The notes: a model not told the origin generated them from the sequence alone. Positions 44,348 to 54,477 are shown, counted from the stretch's first letter. The stretch is 64,000 bases of DNA from Pseudomonas spelaei (GCF_009724245.1 NZ_WNNK01000025.1:23061-87060); one strand, 5' to 3'. Program-made: numbers and translations.

Positions 44348-46075
44348 ATGAAGTTTCCAGGAAGATTTACCAGCGGCTTGATTCTGCTGTTCACGAGCTG
44401 CAGCGCACTGGCGCAAAGCGAACTGGATGTGCGCATCAAGCCTTCAAACGACGCGTTGAAAGCCAACATCGAAGGCTATATCGGCGGGGTTGGCGACCGT
44501 GATGAAGAAGCCTTGCTGCGTTTCAGCCGTGGCGCTGAAGAGCAGGCCCGCAAGGCTGCCCAGGCTTTGGGTTTCTATCAGCCGCAGATTGCCAGTGGTG
44601 TCACGGGCGGCAAGACGCCGCGCCTGACCCTCACCATCGACCCCGGCGAGCCGGTGCATTTGCGCAACGTGACCATTCGTGTCGACGGCCAGGCGGCGAG
44701 CCTCAAGTCCTTTCGCCTGCCCAGCAGCGACGAACTCAAACCCGGTGCCGTGCTCAACCACGGTCACTACGAAGATGCCAAGCGCCTGATCCAGAACCAG
44801 GCGTCACGCTACGGCTTTTTCAGCGGGCGCTTTACCAGTCAGAAGCTGTCGGTGGACCCGCAAGCGGGTGTGGCCGATATCGAACTCATTTACGACAGCG
44901 GCCCGCGCTATGCCTTGGGCAAGGTCAGCTTTGCCGGCGACACACCTTTCGATGAAGATCTGTTGCAACGCATGGTGCCGTTCAAGAGCGGCGCACCCTA
45001 CGACTCCGAACTGATCGCTGAACTGAACCAGGCCCTGCAATCCAGCGGCTTTTTCGAGGGCGTGCGGGTGGACGCGGCGCCCGCTGCGGCGGCCAATGAT
45101 GTGGTCCCGGTGGCCGTGCAACTGGAAACCCGCAAGCCACGGACCATGGGCCTGGGCCTGGGTTACTCCACCGACGTCGGCCCTCGCGGTAGGGCTAATT
45201 GGACCCGGCACTGGGTCAATCCTCAGGGCCACAGTTATGGTTGGGAAGCCGAATTGTCGGCGCCCCGGCAGAACGTCGGCCTGTGGTACGACATTCCCCT
45301 CGACCCGCCACTCACCGACAAATTGCGCTTCGCTGGTGGCTACCAGAATGAAGAGCTGGCGGGCACTGACACCCTCAGCAAGTTGCTGACGATCGGCCCT
45401 GAATGGCACAGCAAGTTGCCCAGCGGTTGGACACGGATTATCTCGCTGAAATGGCAGCGCGAAGAATATCGCCTGGGCAATGATTCGGGCCTGAGCAACT
45501 TGCTGATGCCCGGCATCAGTTATTCCTACTTGCGCAGCGACAATCGCATTGATCCCCACAACGGCTATCGCTTGCAATTCGAGACCCGAGTGGCCAAGGA
45601 AGGGTTGATGTCCGACACCAACCTGCTCTACGGCACGGCGATGATCAAGGGTTTGACCACCGTGTGGGACAAGCACCGCTTCCTTGGCCGGGCACAGTTC
45701 GGTGGCAGTGCCACCAATGGCTACACGTCCGTGCCACCGTCGTTGCGCTTCTTTGCCGGTGGTGACCAGAGCGTGCGCGGTTACGAGTACCAGACCCTGT
45801 CGCCGGAAAATGATCGCGGCGACCGCATCGGTGGCCGCTACATGGTGGCCTTGAGCGCCGAGTATCAATATTCCATCGCCGAAAAATGGCGTGTCGCGAC
45901 CTTTATCGACCAAGGCAATTCCTTCAACAACCTCGATATGCCGAGCCTGAAAACCGGCGTCGGCGTTGGCGTACGCTGGGTTTCCCCGGTAGGACCGATC
46001 CGTCTCGACCTGGCCCATGCGCTGGAAGATCCGGGCGGTATTCGTTTGCACTTTTCCATGGGGCCTGAGCTGTGA
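44348..46075 (+). CDS. tamA: Translocation and assembly module outer-membrane protein TamA
   Basis: A 575-residue BamA-superfamily protein: signal peptide (to SALAQ), three POTRA domains at about 25-270, then a 16-strand barrel. The barrel includes PSLRFFAGGDQSVRGYEYQTLSP, holding the conserved VRGY motif, and ends ALEDPGGIRLHFSMGPEL with typical outer-membrane C-terminus. With TamB it assembles certain outer-membrane proteins and moves phospholipids. tamB overlaps its stop (GTGA). Confidence 0.95.
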   Translation: MKFPGRFTSGLILLFTSCSALAQSELDVRIKPSNDALKANIEGYIGGVGDRDEEALLRFSRGAEEQARKAAQALGFYQPQIASGVTGGKTPRLTLTIDPGEPVHLRNVTIRVDGQAASLKSFRLPSSDELKPGAVLNHGHYEDAKRLIQNQASRYGFFSGRFTSQKLSVDPQAGVADIELIYDSGPRYALGKVSFAGDTPFDEDLLQRMVPFKSGAPYDSELIAELNQALQSSGFFEGVRVDAAPAAAANDVVPVAVQLETRKPRTMGLGLGYSTDVGPRGRANWTRHWVNPQGHSYGWEAELSAPRQNVGLWYDIPLDPPLTDKLRFAGGYQNEELAGTDTLSKLLTIGPEWHSKLPSGWTRIISLKWQREEYRLGNDSGLSNLLMPGISYSYLRSDNRIDPHNGYRLQFETRVAKEGLMSDTNLLYGTAMIKGLTTVWDKHRFLGRAQFGGSATNGYTSVPPSLRFFAGGDQSVRGYEYQTLSPENDRGDRIGGRYMVALSAEYQYSIAEKWRVATFIDQGNSFNNLDMPSLKTGVGVGVRWVSPVGPIRLDLAHALEDPGGIRLHFSMGPEL

Positions 46076-49000
46076 AGCGTGGTTTGAAAATAGCGGGGCT
46101 GGCGATGCTTGCCGTCCTGGCATTACTGGTATTGGCAGTATGGACAGTGCTCGGCACTCAGGCGGGCAGTCGCTGGGCATTGAGTCAGGTACCGGGTTTG
46201 ACCGTGGAAAATTTCCAAGGGCGCCTGGGCGGGCAGTGGAGTGCCGATCATCTGCTGTGGCAACAAGACGGCAGTCGGGTCGAGCTCAACGCGCCGAAAT
46301 TTGATTGGTCACCGGGGTGCCTGATGCGCATGACCCTGTGCATCAACCAACTGGACGTGGAGCAGGTCAGCCTGCAATTCCCTCCCAGTACTGAAGAAAG
46401 CAGCGGCCCCATCACCTTGCCTGAGTTGAAGTTGCCGGTGGCGATCCAACTGGGCGAAGTCCGTGTCGGCAGCCTGTTGTTCAACGGCAGCGAGGAACTC
46501 AAGGGCCTGCAACTGGCGGCGCACTGGACCGCCGAAGGCATGAAGATCGACTCGGTGCACCTGCAACGGGATGACCTAGTCCTCGACTTGTCCGGCTTGC
46601 TGCAACCCACCGGTGACTGGCCACTGACGGCCACTGGCAACCTGAGCCTGCCTTATGCGCCTGGCGGCGCGCCGTGGACGGTGGCGCTCAAGGTCGATGG
46701 TGACTTGCTCAAGACCCTCAAGCTCGACGCTGACAGCAGCGGCTATCTGCCGGGCAAACTCAGCGGCGAGTTGCAACCGTTGGTAGACAACCTGCCGGCG
46801 CACGTGCGCATTACCGCCGATGGCTTCAAGGCCAGCGCCGATTTACCCGATACCCTGCAACTCAATCAGCTTGATCTGACGGCCCAAGGCGACCTGAAAA
46901 ACGGTTACCAACTGCAAGGCAAGGCGGTGTTACCCGCAGAAAAAGGCCCGGTGGATCTGCTGCTGCAAGGCAAAGTCGACGCCAAGGGCGCGCAGATCGC
47001 CGGCCTGGACCTGAATGCCGGCGATAAGCAAAGCCTCAAGCTCAGCGCCCAACTGGACTGGCAGCAGGGCTTCAGTGCAGATGCCAGGATCGATTGGCTG
47101 GACTTTCCCTGGCATCGCCTCTACCCGCTGATCGACGAGCCCCAAGTGGCGTTGCGCACCTTCAACGGTGAAGTCTCTTACAAAGATGGCAACTACCTAG
47201 GCAACTTCAAGGCCGACCTCGATGGCCCTGCCGGCAAGTTCAGCCTGAGCAGCCCGTTCAGTGGCGACCTCAAGCAAGTGTTCCTGCCGGAGCTGAAACT
47301 GGCCGCCGGTCAGGGCAAGGCCGAAGGCCACCTCAACCTGCAATTCGCCGATGGCATCGCTTGGGACACAGCGCTGGACCTGTCGGCGATCAACCCGGCG
47401 TATTGGGTTGCGGAGTTGCCGGGTACGCTCGCCGGTCCGTTGCGCAGCAAAGGTGAAATGAAAAACGAGCAACTCAAGCTCAATGCCGACCTCGACCTCA
47501 AAGGACGGTTGCGTGGCCAGCCAGCCGTGCTCCAGGCCAAGGCCGAAGGCGCGGGCGAGCAATGGACACTGAGCGCCCTGGATATTCGTCTCGGCGACAA
47601 CCGCATCAACGGCAGCGGCAGCCTGCAACAACGCATGGCCGGGCAGATCGATATCAAGCTGGCGCGCCTGGCCCAGCTGTGGCCGCAACTGCGCGGGCAG
47701 GTCAATGGTCGTCTTGATGTGGCCGGTACACTTCAGGCGCCTCAGGGCAAGCTCAACCTGCTGGGCCAGCAATTGGCGTTTGAAGACAATCGCCTGCAAA
47801 ACCTGACCCTGGACGCCAGCCTCGACAACGCCCAGCGGGCCAGGATCGACCTCAAGGGCAGCGGCATTCAAGCCGGTGAAACCCAGGTTGGCACCCTGAC
47901 TGCCAGCGCCCAGGGCGATATCAAGAGCCAGAAAGTCCAGCTGGACCTGGCGGGTCCGCTGCTCAAGCTGGCTTTGGCGTTGGATGGTAACCTGGACAAG
48001 GGCAACTGGCGCGGACGCCTGGCCAGCGGCGACGTGCAAGCCGGCGGCCAGGACTGGAAGCTGCAAGCCCCGGCGAAAATCGAACGCCTGGCAGACGGCA
48101 AGCTGACGTTTTCCGCTCACTGCTGGGTGTCCGGCCCTGCGAGTCTGTGTGGTGAAGACCAACGTCTGATGCCCGAGCCGAAGCTGCGCTACCACCTCAA
48201 GCAATTCCCCATCGACAGCCTGGCACAATGGCTGCCCAAGGATTTCGCCTGGCAGGGCAAGCTCAACGCCGACGTACAACTCGACCTGCCGGCCAGTGGC
48301 CCCAAAGGCGTGGTGTCGGTGGATGCCAGTGGCGGTACTTTGCGGGTCAAGGACAAGGGCCAGTGGCTGGATTTTCCGTATGACACCCTCAAGTTGGAAA
48401 CCACCCTCAACCCCAAGCGCATCGACACTCAGTTGAACTTCCGTGGCGGTAAGCTGGGGGAACTGCTGTTGCAGGCGCAGATCAATCCGTTGCCGAAGAA
48501 CAAACCATTGACCGGCAACTTCAGCCTCACCGGGCTGGACCTGGCCGTTGCGCGTCCGTTTGTGCCCATGGTGGAAAAACTCAACGGCAAGCTCAACGGT
48601 AACGGTCGTCTGTCCGGTGGCCTGTTGGCACCCCAGGTCAATGGCAGCGTGAACCTGGTAGGCGGCGAGATTTCCGGTCCCGAATTGCCCATCAGCCTTG
48701 AAGACCTGAACATCCAGGCCCTGATCGCCGGTGAAAGCGTGCAGCTCAATGGCGGCTGGAAAAGCGGCAAGGCCGGGCAGGGCAGCGTGAAGGGCCAGAT
48801 CGACTGGGGGCAGGCCCTGGCGGTGGACATCAGCTTGCAAGGCACACAGTTGCCAGTGACAGTGGAACCTTACGCGGCACTGGAAGTGGCCCCCGACCTG
48901 AAAATCACCCTGAAAAACGACAAGCTGGCCATCGCCGGCAAGGTGCAGATCCCCAAGGGCGACATCACCGTACGTGAATTACCGCCGTCGACGGTCAAGG

Positions 49001-49746
49001 TGTCCGATGACACGGTGATCGTCGGCAGCCAGACCGAGGAAGGCAAGCCGCCGATGGCCATGGCGATGGACATCGATGTGGAAGTCGGCAAGGACACGTT
49101 GAACTTTGCCGGGTTCGGCCTGACCGCCAAGGTGCAAGGCCACGTACACATCGGCGACAACATGGACACCCGTGGCGAGCTGTGGCTCAACGACGGTCGC
49201 TACCGCGCCTATGGCCAGCGCCTTAACGTGCGTCGGGCGCGGCTGTTGTTTGCCGGGCCTATCGACCAGCCCTATCTCGACATCGAAGCCATCCGCCAGA
49301 CCGACGACGTGATCGCCGGTATTCGCCTGAGCGGCAGTGCCGAACAACCCACCACGCAGATCTTCTCGGAACCGGCGATGAGCCAGGAGCAGGCACTGTC
49401 CTACCTGGTGCTGGGTCGTCCGTTGAGTACCACGGGAGAAGACAACAACATGCTGGCTCAAGCGGCCTTGGGGCTGGGGTTGATGGGCAGTGCCGGGGTG
49501 ACCTCGGACATTGCCAACAAGTTGGGCATCCAGGATTTTGACCTCGACACCCAAGGCAGCGGCAATAACACCGCCGTGGTGGCCAGCGGCAAGATCACCG
49601 AAAAGCTCAGCCTGCGTTACGGGGTAGGGGTGTTCGAGCCGGCCAACACCATTGCCCTGCGCTACCTGCTGAGCAAGAAGGTGTACCTGGAAGTGGCGAG
49701 TGGGGTGGCCAGCTCATTGGATATTTTCTATAAACGCGATTTCTAA
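46072..49746 (+). CDS. tamB: Translocation and assembly module protein TamB
   Basis: A 1224-residue AsmA-like bridge protein. It has an N-terminal membrane anchor (GLAMLAVLALLVLAVWTVLG), a very long repetitive beta-taco core and a conserved C-terminal DUF490 domain (ARLLFAGPIDQPYLDIEA, SEPAMSQEQALSYLVLGRPL, ending SLDIFYKRDF). The start is GTG at 46072 within the tamA stop. Its stop overlaps the convergent usher's stop by four bases. A 547-codon open frame on the opposite strand is only a GC shadow. Confidence 0.95.
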   Translation: MKRGLKIAGLAMLAVLALLVLAVWTVLGTQAGSRWALSQVPGLTVENFQGRLGGQWSADHLLWQQDGSRVELNAPKFDWSPGCLMRMTLCINQLDVEQVSLQFPPSTEESSGPITLPELKLPVAIQLGEVRVGSLLFNGSEELKGLQLAAHWTAEGMKIDSVHLQRDDLVLDLSGLLQPTGDWPLTATGNLSLPYAPGGAPWTVALKVDGDLLKTLKLDADSSGYLPGKLSGELQPLVDNLPAHVRITADGFKASADLPDTLQLNQLDLTAQGDLKNGYQLQGKAVLPAEKGPVDLLLQGKVDAKGAQIAGLDLNAGDKQSLKLSAQLDWQQGFSADARIDWLDFPWHRLYPLIDEPQVALRTFNGEVSYKDGNYLGNFKADLDGPAGKFSLSSPFSGDLKQVFLPELKLAAGQGKAEGHLNLQFADGIAWDTALDLSAINPAYWVAELPGTLAGPLRSKGEMKNEQLKLNADLDLKGRLRGQPAVLQAKAEGAGEQWTLSALDIRLGDNRINGSGSLQQRMAGQIDIKLARLAQLWPQLRGQVNGRLDVAGTLQAPQGKLNLLGQQLAFEDNRLQNLTLDASLDNAQRARIDLKGSGIQAGETQVGTLTASAQGDIKSQKVQLDLAGPLLKLALALDGNLDKGNWRGRLASGDVQAGGQDWKLQAPAKIERLADGKLTFSAHCWVSGPASLCGEDQRLMPEPKLRYHLKQFPIDSLAQWLPKDFAWQGKLNADVQLDLPASGPKGVVSVDASGGTLRVKDKGQWLDFPYDTLKLETTLNPKRIDTQLNFRGGKLGELLLQAQINPLPKNKPLTGNFSLTGLDLAVARPFVPMVEKLNGKLNGNGRLSGGLLAPQVNGSVNLVGGEISGPELPISLEDLNIQALIAGESVQLNGGWKSGKAGQGSVKGQIDWGQALAVDISLQGTQLPVTVEPYAALEVAPDLKITLKNDKLAIAGKVQIPKGDITVRELPPSTVKVSDDTVIVGSQTEEGKPPMAMAMDIDVEVGKDTLNFAGFGLTAKVQGHVHIGDNMDTRGELWLNDGRYRAYGQRLNVRRARLLFAGPIDQPYLDIEAIRQTDDVIAGIRLSGSAEQPTTQIFSEPAMSQEQALSYLVLGRPLSTTGEDNNMLAQAALGLGLMGSAGVTSDIANKLGIQDFDLDTQGSGNNTAVVASGKITEKLSLRYGVGVFEPANTIALRYLLSKKVYLEVASGVASSLDIFYKRDF

Positions 49747-52223
49747 GGACGGCACACCAGCGACACCCGCTCATAGTTCAGCGCCTTATTGCGTTCCGGC
49801 AATGCATAAGGCGCCTCACACCGTTGGTCTTGCCAGGTGATGACCAGAGTGCCGGTGTCGGCTTCAACCAACGCCAGTGCCTTGCCGCTGGGGTCGGCAA
49901 TCGCAATTTGCTTGCCCGCACCGTCCTCAAGCGCCGCGCCAAACGGGATCGGCTTGTGCTGGGCATCGAACAATGCGAATTGCACGCGACGCCCGGTCTT
50001 GCTGGCATAGCGCGCCAATACCACCGCACCCCGTCGCGGCACCACTTGCTGGGTCGCGTTATCGATCTCGATATCGGCGCCCAGGTCACGTGTGTCCAGG
50101 CTGATCCAGTTCACACGATAGGGTTGCGCATTAGGCACCACCGCATAGCCGTTGCTGCCGGTTTTGGCGCCGGAAAAGCTGCCGATTTTCACCCCGGATG
50201 CTCCTTCTACCTGAGCCAATGCAAACGTTTCACCCACGGTTTGCCCCAGGTTGATGCCGCCGGCGTGGCCTACCACCGAACCGGCCAGGTTGAGGTTCTG
50301 CGAATTGTACCCACGGCCCTGGCTGTAGCCGGCACTGATATCCACCACCGAGGTGCGGGTGCTGAGGTTGGCCGAACCGGTGCTGCCGCCAGTGCTGCTG
50401 TTGCCGGCTTGTACTGAATAATAGGTGTCACTGTTTTCCGACACATAACCGTTGAGGCCGGCCTGTGTAGTGGTGCCTGCTTTCTGCGTGCTGGCAGAAA
50501 CAAAGGCCCTCGGTGCGCGAGGCTTTGAGCCCAGCGGGAAGGACAGTGACAGGTTGATCAGGGTGTCGTTATTCGATGGCCCATAGTTGCCGACATCCTT
50601 GGAGTACGTGGCCCCCAGGTTGTAGCTCAGCTCACCCCAGTAGTTGCTGTAACCCGCCGACAGGCTTTGCGAACCACCGCGCCCCCAGTAGCGCTGGTCG
50701 CTGGCATTCACGTAAATGCTGCCATATTGCTGGTTGCGCCCGAGGCTCTGGTTGACGGTCAGGTCGGTGCGGGTTTTCGAGTTGCCCGTGCGCTTCTCAC
50801 CTTCATGGCTCAGTTCCTCGACGTGGTCGGTGAGGGTGCGATAGCCCTCGGTCGAATAGCGGTAGGCGGCCAGGGTGAAGTTGGTGTCGGTGCCGGTGAA
50901 TGTCTTGGCATACAACGCGCGCAGGCTGTTGCCCTTGACCGCTTGGCCGAAGGTACGGCTTGCGGAATGGGTCAGGTCCAGCGAAACCGCACCAATGGAC
51001 GTATTACGGCCGGCACCTATGGACAGCGCCTGGAAATTCTCCGTGGCCTGCACGCCGATGATCCCGGACAGGTTGCTGCTGATGCCGTAGGCCAGGGTGC
51101 TGCTGACAAATTGCGGTGATTGTTGTTCATCGCTGTTGCTGTTGTATTGTCCGGCCGAGACGCTGTACTTCAACTGGCCTTGGCGCACCATGATCGGCAG
51201 GCTGGAAAACGCTTGCACTGTGACCCGGCGCCGACCGTCGGCTTCGATAATCGTCACTTCAAGGTCGCCGTTGGAACCACTGGGGTAGATGTCACTGATC
51301 TCGAACGGGCCCGGCGGCACGTTGGCGGTGTAGAGGATGTAGTCGTTCTGGCGAATTTCCACGGTCGCACTGGACTGCGCAACACCACGAATGATCGGCG
51401 CATAGCCGCGCTCGCTGTCGGCGCGCATGCCGTCGTCGGAAGCTAGTTTCAAGCCGCGATAACGTACGCTGTCGAACAGGTCGGCATCCGAAAAAATGTC
51501 CCCGGCACTGAACTGGCCCTTCAACGCGGTGACGTCATGTTGCAGATAGCTGCGGTTGCTCTTGAAGGTGCTGGGGCGGCCGGTGCTGCTGTTGAAGTTC
51601 GACTCGTTGCGCAGCCGCCAGGCGCCCAGGTTGATGCCGTTGCGCAGGCCGATGTTATTGGACAGGGTGGTTTCACCCTGGTTGCTGTTACGGCTGCTGC
51701 TCAACTGGTAGTTGATGAATGCCGCGGGTACGCCATCGTCCCACAAGGCCGGGTCGACATAACCGCGCCGGCCACGTTCCATGGCGCTTTGCGGCACACT
51801 GACCAGCAGGCGCAGGCGCGGCACGTCGTAACGCACGCTGGCGTGGTCGATCAACGCAGGCAGGTCGAGGCAGGCATTCGGGTCGTCTTCGACGAGGTTG
51901 CCGGTCGCCTGGAGTTTGCCGATGTCGACCCCCAATTGCTGGACCATCTCCAGGGTCAGGCAGGCCTCGATCTTGCCGGTGCCGGGGGTGCGACGGAAGT
52001 CGATATCGCGACGGCCGACCAGGGTGTCGTTACCGTACAGATCAACCCGATAGTTGCCGGGAAGCACACTGCTATTGGCGAGCAGTGATTGCAGATCGAC
52101 GGAAGACGCCGCGCCCTGAAGAAACGATGTATTGAACTGTTCCTCGCCATCGGCCAGGCACACGGTGCTGAAGATCAGGGCAACCGACAACGGTGCCAAT
52201 CCATCGTACTTGAATAAAAGCAT
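49743..52223 (-). CDS. Type-1-like fimbrial usher (FimD/PapC family)
   Basis: An 826-residue classical usher. It has a signal peptide, the N-domain (NTSFLQGAASSVDLQSLL, LPGNYRVDLYGND), the barrel with plug (SVPQSAMERGRRGYVDPALWDDG, PPGPFEISDIYP, a strong usher motif) and C-terminal domains ending with a cysteine pair (QDQRCEAPY, SLVCRP). It is distinct from the archaic usher at 11946. It follows the chaperone by 85 bases; both serve the pilin at 53131. All conserved parts appear intact, though the pilin gene is broken. Confidence 0.94.
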   Translation of the reverse strand: MLLFKYDGLAPLSVALIFSTVCLADGEEQFNTSFLQGAASSVDLQSLLANSSVLPGNYRVDLYGNDTLVGRRDIDFRRTPGTGKIEACLTLEMVQQLGVDIGKLQATGNLVEDDPNACLDLPALIDHASVRYDVPRLRLLVSVPQSAMERGRRGYVDPALWDDGVPAAFINYQLSSSRNSNQGETTLSNNIGLRNGINLGAWRLRNESNFNSSTGRPSTFKSNRSYLQHDVTALKGQFSAGDIFSDADLFDSVRYRGLKLASDDGMRADSERGYAPIIRGVAQSSATVEIRQNDYILYTANVPPGPFEISDIYPSGSNGDLEVTIIEADGRRRVTVQAFSSLPIMVRQGQLKYSVSAGQYNSNSDEQQSPQFVSSTLAYGISSNLSGIIGVQATENFQALSIGAGRNTSIGAVSLDLTHSASRTFGQAVKGNSLRALYAKTFTGTDTNFTLAAYRYSTEGYRTLTDHVEELSHEGEKRTGNSKTRTDLTVNQSLGRNQQYGSIYVNASDQRYWGRGGSQSLSAGYSNYWGELSYNLGATYSKDVGNYGPSNNDTLINLSLSFPLGSKPRAPRAFVSASTQKAGTTTQAGLNGYVSENSDTYYSVQAGNSSTGGSTGSANLSTRTSVVDISAGYSQGRGYNSQNLNLAGSVVGHAGGINLGQTVGETFALAQVEGASGVKIGSFSGAKTGSNGYAVVPNAQPYRVNWISLDTRDLGADIEIDNATQQVVPRRGAVVLARYASKTGRRVQFALFDAQHKPIPFGAALEDGAGKQIAIADPSGKALALVEADTGTLVITWQDQRCEAPYALPERNKALNYERVSLVCRP

Positions 52224-52308
52224 ACAGGAACCCTATATCACCTCCGATACGAACTAACGGAGCGAAGATAAATACAGTGAAAGTTCGACCGCTGAATAAG
52301 CGGGCGTA

Positions 52309-53058
52309 CTAGGGGGAATCTTTAATGACGCTGGCCTGCACGTCGGCCAAGTTTGAAAGTTGCGCGCTATAGCGGTCTTGCGCGCCATAGTCATTAATGC
52401 TGCGAAACAACAAACTCGGTGCCTGGCCCGGCGTGAAGTGTTTCAGGTTGAACTCTTTTTGTTCGCCGGGCGCAATCATCATCGAATCAAACGGGTGCTC
52501 GCTGAGTGCACCGGATTGCAGGGTGATGTCGGCAATCGACACGTGATACAGGCCAGGGTTATTCACCACCAGCACACTTTTTCCGGCACGCTCGGCCAAG
52601 CGCCATTTCAACGCGGCGGGTGCCAGGTAGGCGTCGTTTTTCAGCCCGGCAGGGCGGAAGAACACCTTGATGCGCTGGCGCACGGCGAGCTGCAAGGTGT
52701 TCTGGGTTTTCGCGGCCTGGGGGATCTCTTGCACGTTGAGCCACACCACCGACTCGCGGTCGGTCGGCATGCCCGTGCCTTCGTAGATCACCCGCAACAG
52801 TTGCTGCTCGTCGCCGCTGACCCGCACCAGTGGCGGGGTGACGGCAAACGGTACGGAGATGGCATCGCTGCTGTCGGTGTCGACCCAGGACTGGATCAGC
52901 ACGTCTGCGCCACTGTTACGCACGGTGATACCGGCTTCCTTGTGCTTGCCGTCGAATATCAGGCGCGTGCTGCTCAGCGAAATACCAGCGGTGGCCTGGT
53001 TGACCACAAGCAGGCCCAGCAGGCCCACGCAAAAGGACAATGAGTGACGATAAAACAT
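52309..53058 (-). CDS. Type-1-like periplasmic fimbrial chaperone
   Basis: A 249-residue PapD-family chaperone. After the signal peptide (to ATAG) come two Ig-like domains. The family signature is SSTRLIFDGKHKEAGITVRN, then LIQSWVDTD, RESVVWLNVQEIP (the FGL/FGS loop region is short, FGS type) and RIKVFFRPAGL with the Lys and Arg that anchor pilin C-termini. It lies between pilin and usher genes, the standard order. Confidence 0.93.
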   Translation of the reverse strand: MFYRHSLSFCVGLLGLLVVNQATAGISLSSTRLIFDGKHKEAGITVRNSGADVLIQSWVDTDSSDAISVPFAVTPPLVRVSGDEQQLLRVIYEGTGMPTDRESVVWLNVQEIPQAAKTQNTLQLAVRQRIKVFFRPAGLKNDAYLAPAALKWRLAERAGKSVLVVNNPGLYHVSIADITLQSGALSEHPFDSMMIAPGEQKEFNLKHFTPGQAPSLLFRSINDYGAQDRYSAQLSNLADVQASVIKDSP

Positions 53059-53130
53059 GATGACTACCGTGCAAATGAATGGATGTGCAGGGCCGCTTGG
53101 CCCTGCACGGACCCGTAATGCTCGTGCGGG

Positions 53131-53721
53131 TTATTCGTATTGCAGGGTGAACGGCAGAGTCGCGTCGCCACGACCGGCAACGGCTGTTTTCGCGTCGGCA
53201 GTGGTGACGTAGGCGGCCGAGAATTTCAGCGAGGCGTTACTGTCTTGCAAGTTGCTTTCGATCTTCGAGGTGGCTGGCGAGCTCAGGTCGATCAGTGCGC
53301 CATTGGCGTCCAGCAAGGCGATACCGATGTTCTTGGCGGCGCCCAGGCCGTCGATGATTTTCAGCACTTTGGTGCCGGTCACGATGCCAGAGCCTGCGCC
53401 CTTGGTCGGTTCGAAGATCATTGCCACCTTGGTACCGGCGTTGCAGTTGATCTTCATCTCGAAGTTCTCGGCGCTCAGCGTGCCGCTGCCTTTTGGCGCG
53501 GTGGCCGTGCCCATGTCCTTGATCGACACTTCACCCATGTTGACCGAAATGGTCTTGTTGGTACCGGCGCCTTCTACCGAGCAGGCATCGTTGTTGATGG
53601 TGCCGGTGAAGTTGATAGTGCCGCTGCCTGCGTTGGTCGGACCCGGTGTTTAGAGTGCCAGTGCATTACCTGCGGCGGCGAAAATCGAAAGGGCCAGAAG
53701 TGCTCGAGAGAATTTTTTCAT
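53131..53721 (-). pseudogene. Major fimbrial pilin (FimA-like) with premature stop
   Basis: From the ATG at 53721 (GGAAAG five bases upstream) the frame encodes a clear signal peptide (MKKFSRALLALSIFAAAGNA, then LAL), then TAA at 53650-53652 as codon 24, then a complete pilin in the same frame: GSGTINFTGTINNDACSVEG and an end GDATLPFTLQYE with the pilin cysteine pair. One C-to-T change (CAA to TAA) explains the break. A downstream ATG at 53538 would give 135 residues without a signal peptide or the first strand, so it could not make fimbriae. Promoter and regulatory box upstream are intact. Confidence 0.85.
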
Positions 53722-53751
53722 GTTGCTTTCCATTGGTGGGGTTAAAGCAAC

Positions 53752-53795
53752 ACTATAGGGTGGCAGCGCTTAATGCAGAATCAGACGATCCTTAG
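53752..53795 (-). promoter_or_regulatory. Pilin-gene promoter with locus-specific activator box
   Basis: On the minus strand the 17-bp box (AATCAGACGATCCTTAG on plus, 53779-53795) abuts a poor -35 TTCTGC (53775-53780), then 17 bases, then TATAGT (53752-53757). A weak -35 next to a box indicates an activator-dependent promoter. The identical box lies before the hybrid-kinase gene at 61734. Confidence 0.7.
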
Positions 53796-53829
53796 AAGTG
53801 TAAAGGTTGAAGTTTAACTGGGTGTTCTG

Positions 53830-54477
53830 TTAGTTGAATAAGTTGCGTTCTATGCAATAAGCCAATAAGTCCTGGTCACTGCTTACTTCAAGCTTTCGCA
53901 TCGCCGACATTTTCTGGGTGCTGATGGTCTTGGCACTTCTGTTCAGCCCGCGTGCGATCTCGTTGACACTTTGCCCCGAGACAAATAAGCGCAGGATCTC
54001 GTGCTCCTTGGGCGACAATCGGGTGAATCGTTCGTCCAGGTCAGCGCCATCGTGCATCACCGATGTCGGCTGTGGTCCGTTATGGTGAACGGGGTTGCCC
54101 CGGGCGATGGCCTTGAGCGCGGCCTGGATTTCGTTGTGCAACTGGTTTTTCTGGATCACGGCCAGCACACCGAGTTCTTGCAGGCGCGTCAGGATCATGG
54201 GGTTCGAGATCATGGTCAGCACCAGCACACGCACCTTGGGGAAGTGCCGTGTCAGGTATTCCACCAGCTTGAGGCCGTCACCGTAGGGCGAGTCGCCGGG
54301 CATGTTGAAGTCGGTGATCACCAGGTCTACCGCCGTGGTTTCCAGCAGCCTGACCAGCTCGTTGGAGCAAACGGCTTCGCCCACTACGTTGAAGCGTTCG
54401 TCACGCTCGATCAGCTCTCGTACCCCCACCAGTACGATGGGGTGATCATCGGCAATGACAACGTTGAGGATATCCAT
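53830..54477 (-). CDS. NarL/BvgA-type response regulator (RocA/SadA-like)
   Basis: A 215-residue regulator. The receiver domain (residues 1-120) starts MDILNVVIADDHPIVLVGV and has the phospho-acceptor in DLVITDFNMPG. The LuxR-type helix-turn-helix follows (FTRLSPKEHEILRLFVSGQ, SVNEIARGLNRSAKTISTQK). It lies between the broken hybrid kinase and the pilin, and resembles RocA1/SadA, which activates fimbrial genes in P. aeruginosa. It is the natural candidate to bind the 17-bp boxes. The reading frame extends upstream over the kinase's Hpt region in another frame; ATG 54477 is the real start. Confidence 0.9.
   Translation of the reverse strand: MDILNVVIADDHPIVLVGVRELIERDERFNVVGEAVCSNELVRLLETTAVDLVITDFNMPGDSPYGDGLKLVEYLTRHFPKVRVLVLTMISNPMILTRLQELGVLAVIQKNQLHNEIQAALKAIARGNPVHHNGPQPTSVMHDGADLDERFTRLSPKEHEILRLFVSGQSVNEIARGLNRSAKTISTQKMSAMRKLEVSSDQDLLAYCIERNLFN

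Noticed and set aside
47197..48840. 547-codon open frame opposite tamB
   Set aside because: Lies wholly inside the well-supported tamB on the other strand; its composition (rich in Gln, Ala, Gly, Leu) is a frame shadow of a high-GC gene.
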